Source of the DNA: Serpens sp035306625
Lineage (GTDB): Bacteria; Pseudomonadota; Gammaproteobacteria; Pseudomonadales; Pseudomonadaceae
Direction of reading: 5' to 3'
Length of the DNA: 13,500 nucleotides
NCBI GenBank assembly: GCA_035306625.1
Contig: DATGNS010000183.1
Span: 1 to 13,500 of the forward strand
Position numbers and translations under genes: made by a program. The notes under the pieces were generated by a model that was given only the letters and a program-made list of their open reading frames with translations, did not search any database and was not told where the DNA came from. Below, in pieces: positions 12,449 to 13,500 of the stretch; position 1 is the stretch's first letter, and the number at the start of each line of letters is the position of its first letter.

Positions 12449-13500
12449 TCAGGAGTGCAGGCGCGTCTGCTGCTCGGCTTCTTCCGCCGGGGTCTCGGCC
12501 TCGACCTGGGTAGCGGCCTCGTCCTTGCCCTCGGCTTCCTGAGCCTGGCTTTCCAGGTTCTTGGCTTCGAGCGGCTGCTCGGCGGCGTCCGTAACGGACT
12601 CCACGGCTTCCGCTGCCGGCGCGGCGACTGGCTCGACGGCTGCCACGGCCGGGGCGGCTTCGTCGGCGACCGGCTGGGGCTCGGCGGCTACCGGCTCGGG
12701 CTCCGCCACCGGAGCGGCCTGGGCGGCGGCTTCGGCTGCAGCGGCCTCACGGGCCAGGCGCGCGGCCTCTTCCTGTTGACGGCGGCGGATCTCGCGCGGG
12801 TCATTGGGTGCGCGGCCAGTCGGGCGGGCCGGTACGGGAGCCGGAGCCACGGCCGGCGTCTCGACCACGGTGGGCTGAGGTGCCGGTGCGCTGACTTCCT
12901 GGGCCACGGGCGCGGCGGCCACCGGCTCGACGGCCGGAGCCTCAGCCACGGCCGGCGCGGCTTCCGGGGTCGGCTCGCTCGGGCGGGCCTGCTCGATGAC
13001 CGGCTGCGGTTCGGGTTGGGCTTCCTGGGCTTCCGACTGGGCAGCGGCCGGGGCGGCGGTGACGCTGTCGGCGGCTTCGCCGGCCAGGGTGGCGGCCACG
13101 GCGCTGGCCGCGATCAGGCTGGCATCCTGCGGTGCGTTCGGATTCTCTTCCGTGCTCTCGGCCGGCAGCAGACCGGCTTCCTGCTGGCGCTCGCGGCGGT
13201 TGCTGCGGCGACGCTGGCCACGGGAGCGGCGGCGCGGACGATCATGCTCGCTGCCTTCCTGCTCATGAGCCTGGCTTTCCTCGGTATTCAGCAGCTCTTC
13301 TTCCACGGACTCCACCGGCTCGGGACGCGGCCTGCGCTCCTCACGGTGCGGGCGTTCCTCGCGCTGCGGACGCTCGGCGCGCTCGCGGCGGGCCTCCGGG
13401 GCCTGCTGCGGCTCGCGTGCCTGACGCTCTTCGCGGGGCTGACGATCCTCGCGCGGCTGGCGCTCGGCGCGGGGCTGGCGACGGGTTTCCTGGCCTTCAC
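12449..13500 (-). CDS. rne: Ribonuclease E, C-terminal scaffold domain (5' truncated by window)
   Basis: The frame is open from the right edge (first full codon at 13498) to the stop at 12449-12451, giving 349 residues. The catalytic part lies outside. What is seen is disordered scaffold: an Arg/Glu/Gln/Pro-rich repeat block (13316-13474, units such as PREDRQ, PREERQ, PQREERPHREER), an acidic linker, an Arg-rich stretch RPRRRSRGQRRRSNRRER (13187-13240) like the RNA-binding region of RNase E, then a long Ala/Pro/Glu/Val tail interrupted by APNDPREIRRRQQEEAARLA (NDPRE at 12791-12805). RNase E cuts mRNA and rRNA precursors and its tail assembles the degradosome. The position next to murB, convergent, matches the pseudomonad arrangement. 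A GTG at 13315 is an internal codon, not a start. Gene identity rests on these motifs and context, not on catalytic residues. Confidence 0.9.
   Translation of the reverse strand, partial: EGQETRRQPRAERQPREDRQPREERQAREPQQAPEARRERAERPQREERPHREERRPRPEPVESVEEELLNTEESQAHEQEGSEHDRPRRRSRGQRRRSNRRERQQEAGLLPAESTEENPNAPQDASLIAASAVAATLAGEAADSVTAAPAAAQSEAQEAQPEPQPVIEQARPSEPTPEAAPAVAEAPAVEPVAAAPVAQEVSAPAPQPTVVETPAVAPAPVPARPTGRAPNDPREIRRRQQEEAARLAREAAAAEAAAQAAPVAEPEPVAAEPQPVADEAAPAVAAVEPVAAPAAEAVESVTDAAEQPLEAKNLESQAQEAEGKDEAATQVEAETPAEEAEQQTRLHS
13316..13474 (-). repeat. REER-type short peptide repeats in RNase E
   Basis: Inside rne the 6-residue pattern P/A-R-x-E/D-R-Q recurs (PRAERQ, PREDRQ, PREERQ, then AREPQQ), followed after a short linker by RRERAERPQREER and PHREERRPRPEP. 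Alternating Arg and Glu with Pro spacing suggests a charged, disordered binding segment. The codons vary (CGC/CGT, GAG/GAA) between units, so selection acts on the peptide rather than this being a recent DNA duplication. Confidence 0.8.

Noticed and set aside
12449..13315. Independent Ala/Pro/Glu-rich 288-residue protein starting at GTG 13315
   Set aside because: The same frame stays open to the window edge and encodes typical RNase E repeats upstream, so the GTG is an internal valine codon.
13288..13500. Arg/Ser-rich minus-strand frame at the right edge
   Set aside because: It is one frame off the RNase E tail; the continuous frame through 13315 gives the REER repeats and joins the rest of rne.
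1..13500. Search for tRNA, rRNA, CRISPR repeats, insertion sequences, att sites and origin elements
   Set aside because: No regularly spaced direct repeats, transposase or integrase motifs, tRNA-like cloverleaf or DnaA-box cluster were seen; codon use and GC content look uniform.

Overview
The window looks like a chromosomal core region of a high-GC gammaproteobacterium, most likely Pseudomonas in the broad P. aeruginosa sense. The reasons are the gene content and order (sth, a glycerophosphodiesterase/PilZ operon, lolCDE, comEC, exbB/exbD-like genes, lpxK, trm112, kdsB, a low-molecular-weight phosphatase, murB, rne), the strong G/C third-position bias, degenerate Pseudomonas-type REP palindromes, and an RNase E tail with REER-type repeats. 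The species cannot be named from sequence reading alone.

Layout. 1-190: 3' end of sth (+), followed by a hairpin and a rho-independent terminator. 317-525: non-coding, with a cluster of three REP-like palindromes. 526-2141: a tight minus-strand operon, read from right to left: a PilZ-like protein, a small secreted protein, then a cytosolic glycerophosphodiester phosphodiesterase. 2142-2284: divergent intergenic region with a terminator-like hairpin in the lolC leader. 2285-5457: lolC-lolD-lolE, the inner-membrane ABC transporter that releases outer-membrane lipoproteins; lolC and lolE are very similar paralogues. 5498-7720: comEC/rec2, a DNA-uptake channel, with an unusual hairpin at its ribosome-binding site. 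7791-12345: a compact envelope operon of seven genes with overlapping or nearly touching ends: an ExbB/TolQ-family protein, an ExbD-family protein, lpxK (lipid A 4'-kinase), a Trm112-family protein, kdsB (CMP-Kdo synthesis), a low-molecular-weight protein tyrosine phosphatase and murB (peptidoglycan precursor). 12397-12434: a perfect palindrome serving as bidirectional terminator between convergent murB and rne. 12449-13500: 3' part of rne on the minus strand, encoding the disordered scaffold domain of RNase E.

The theme is cell-envelope building: lipoprotein export (Lol), lipid A phosphorylation and Kdo activation for LPS, and UDP-MurNAc formation, probably energised or regulated in part by an Exb-type proton motor and a phosphatase of unknown target. 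No mobile element, phage, CRISPR array, rRNA or tRNA gene is visible. I found no wholly undescribed system. The items most worth a second look are the Exb-like pair occupying the slot where E. coli has msbA, the near-symmetrical LolC/LolE pair, the comEC SD-in-loop hairpin, the lolC leader hairpin, the PilZ protein with a long helical insertion, and the RNase E repeat/motif tail.
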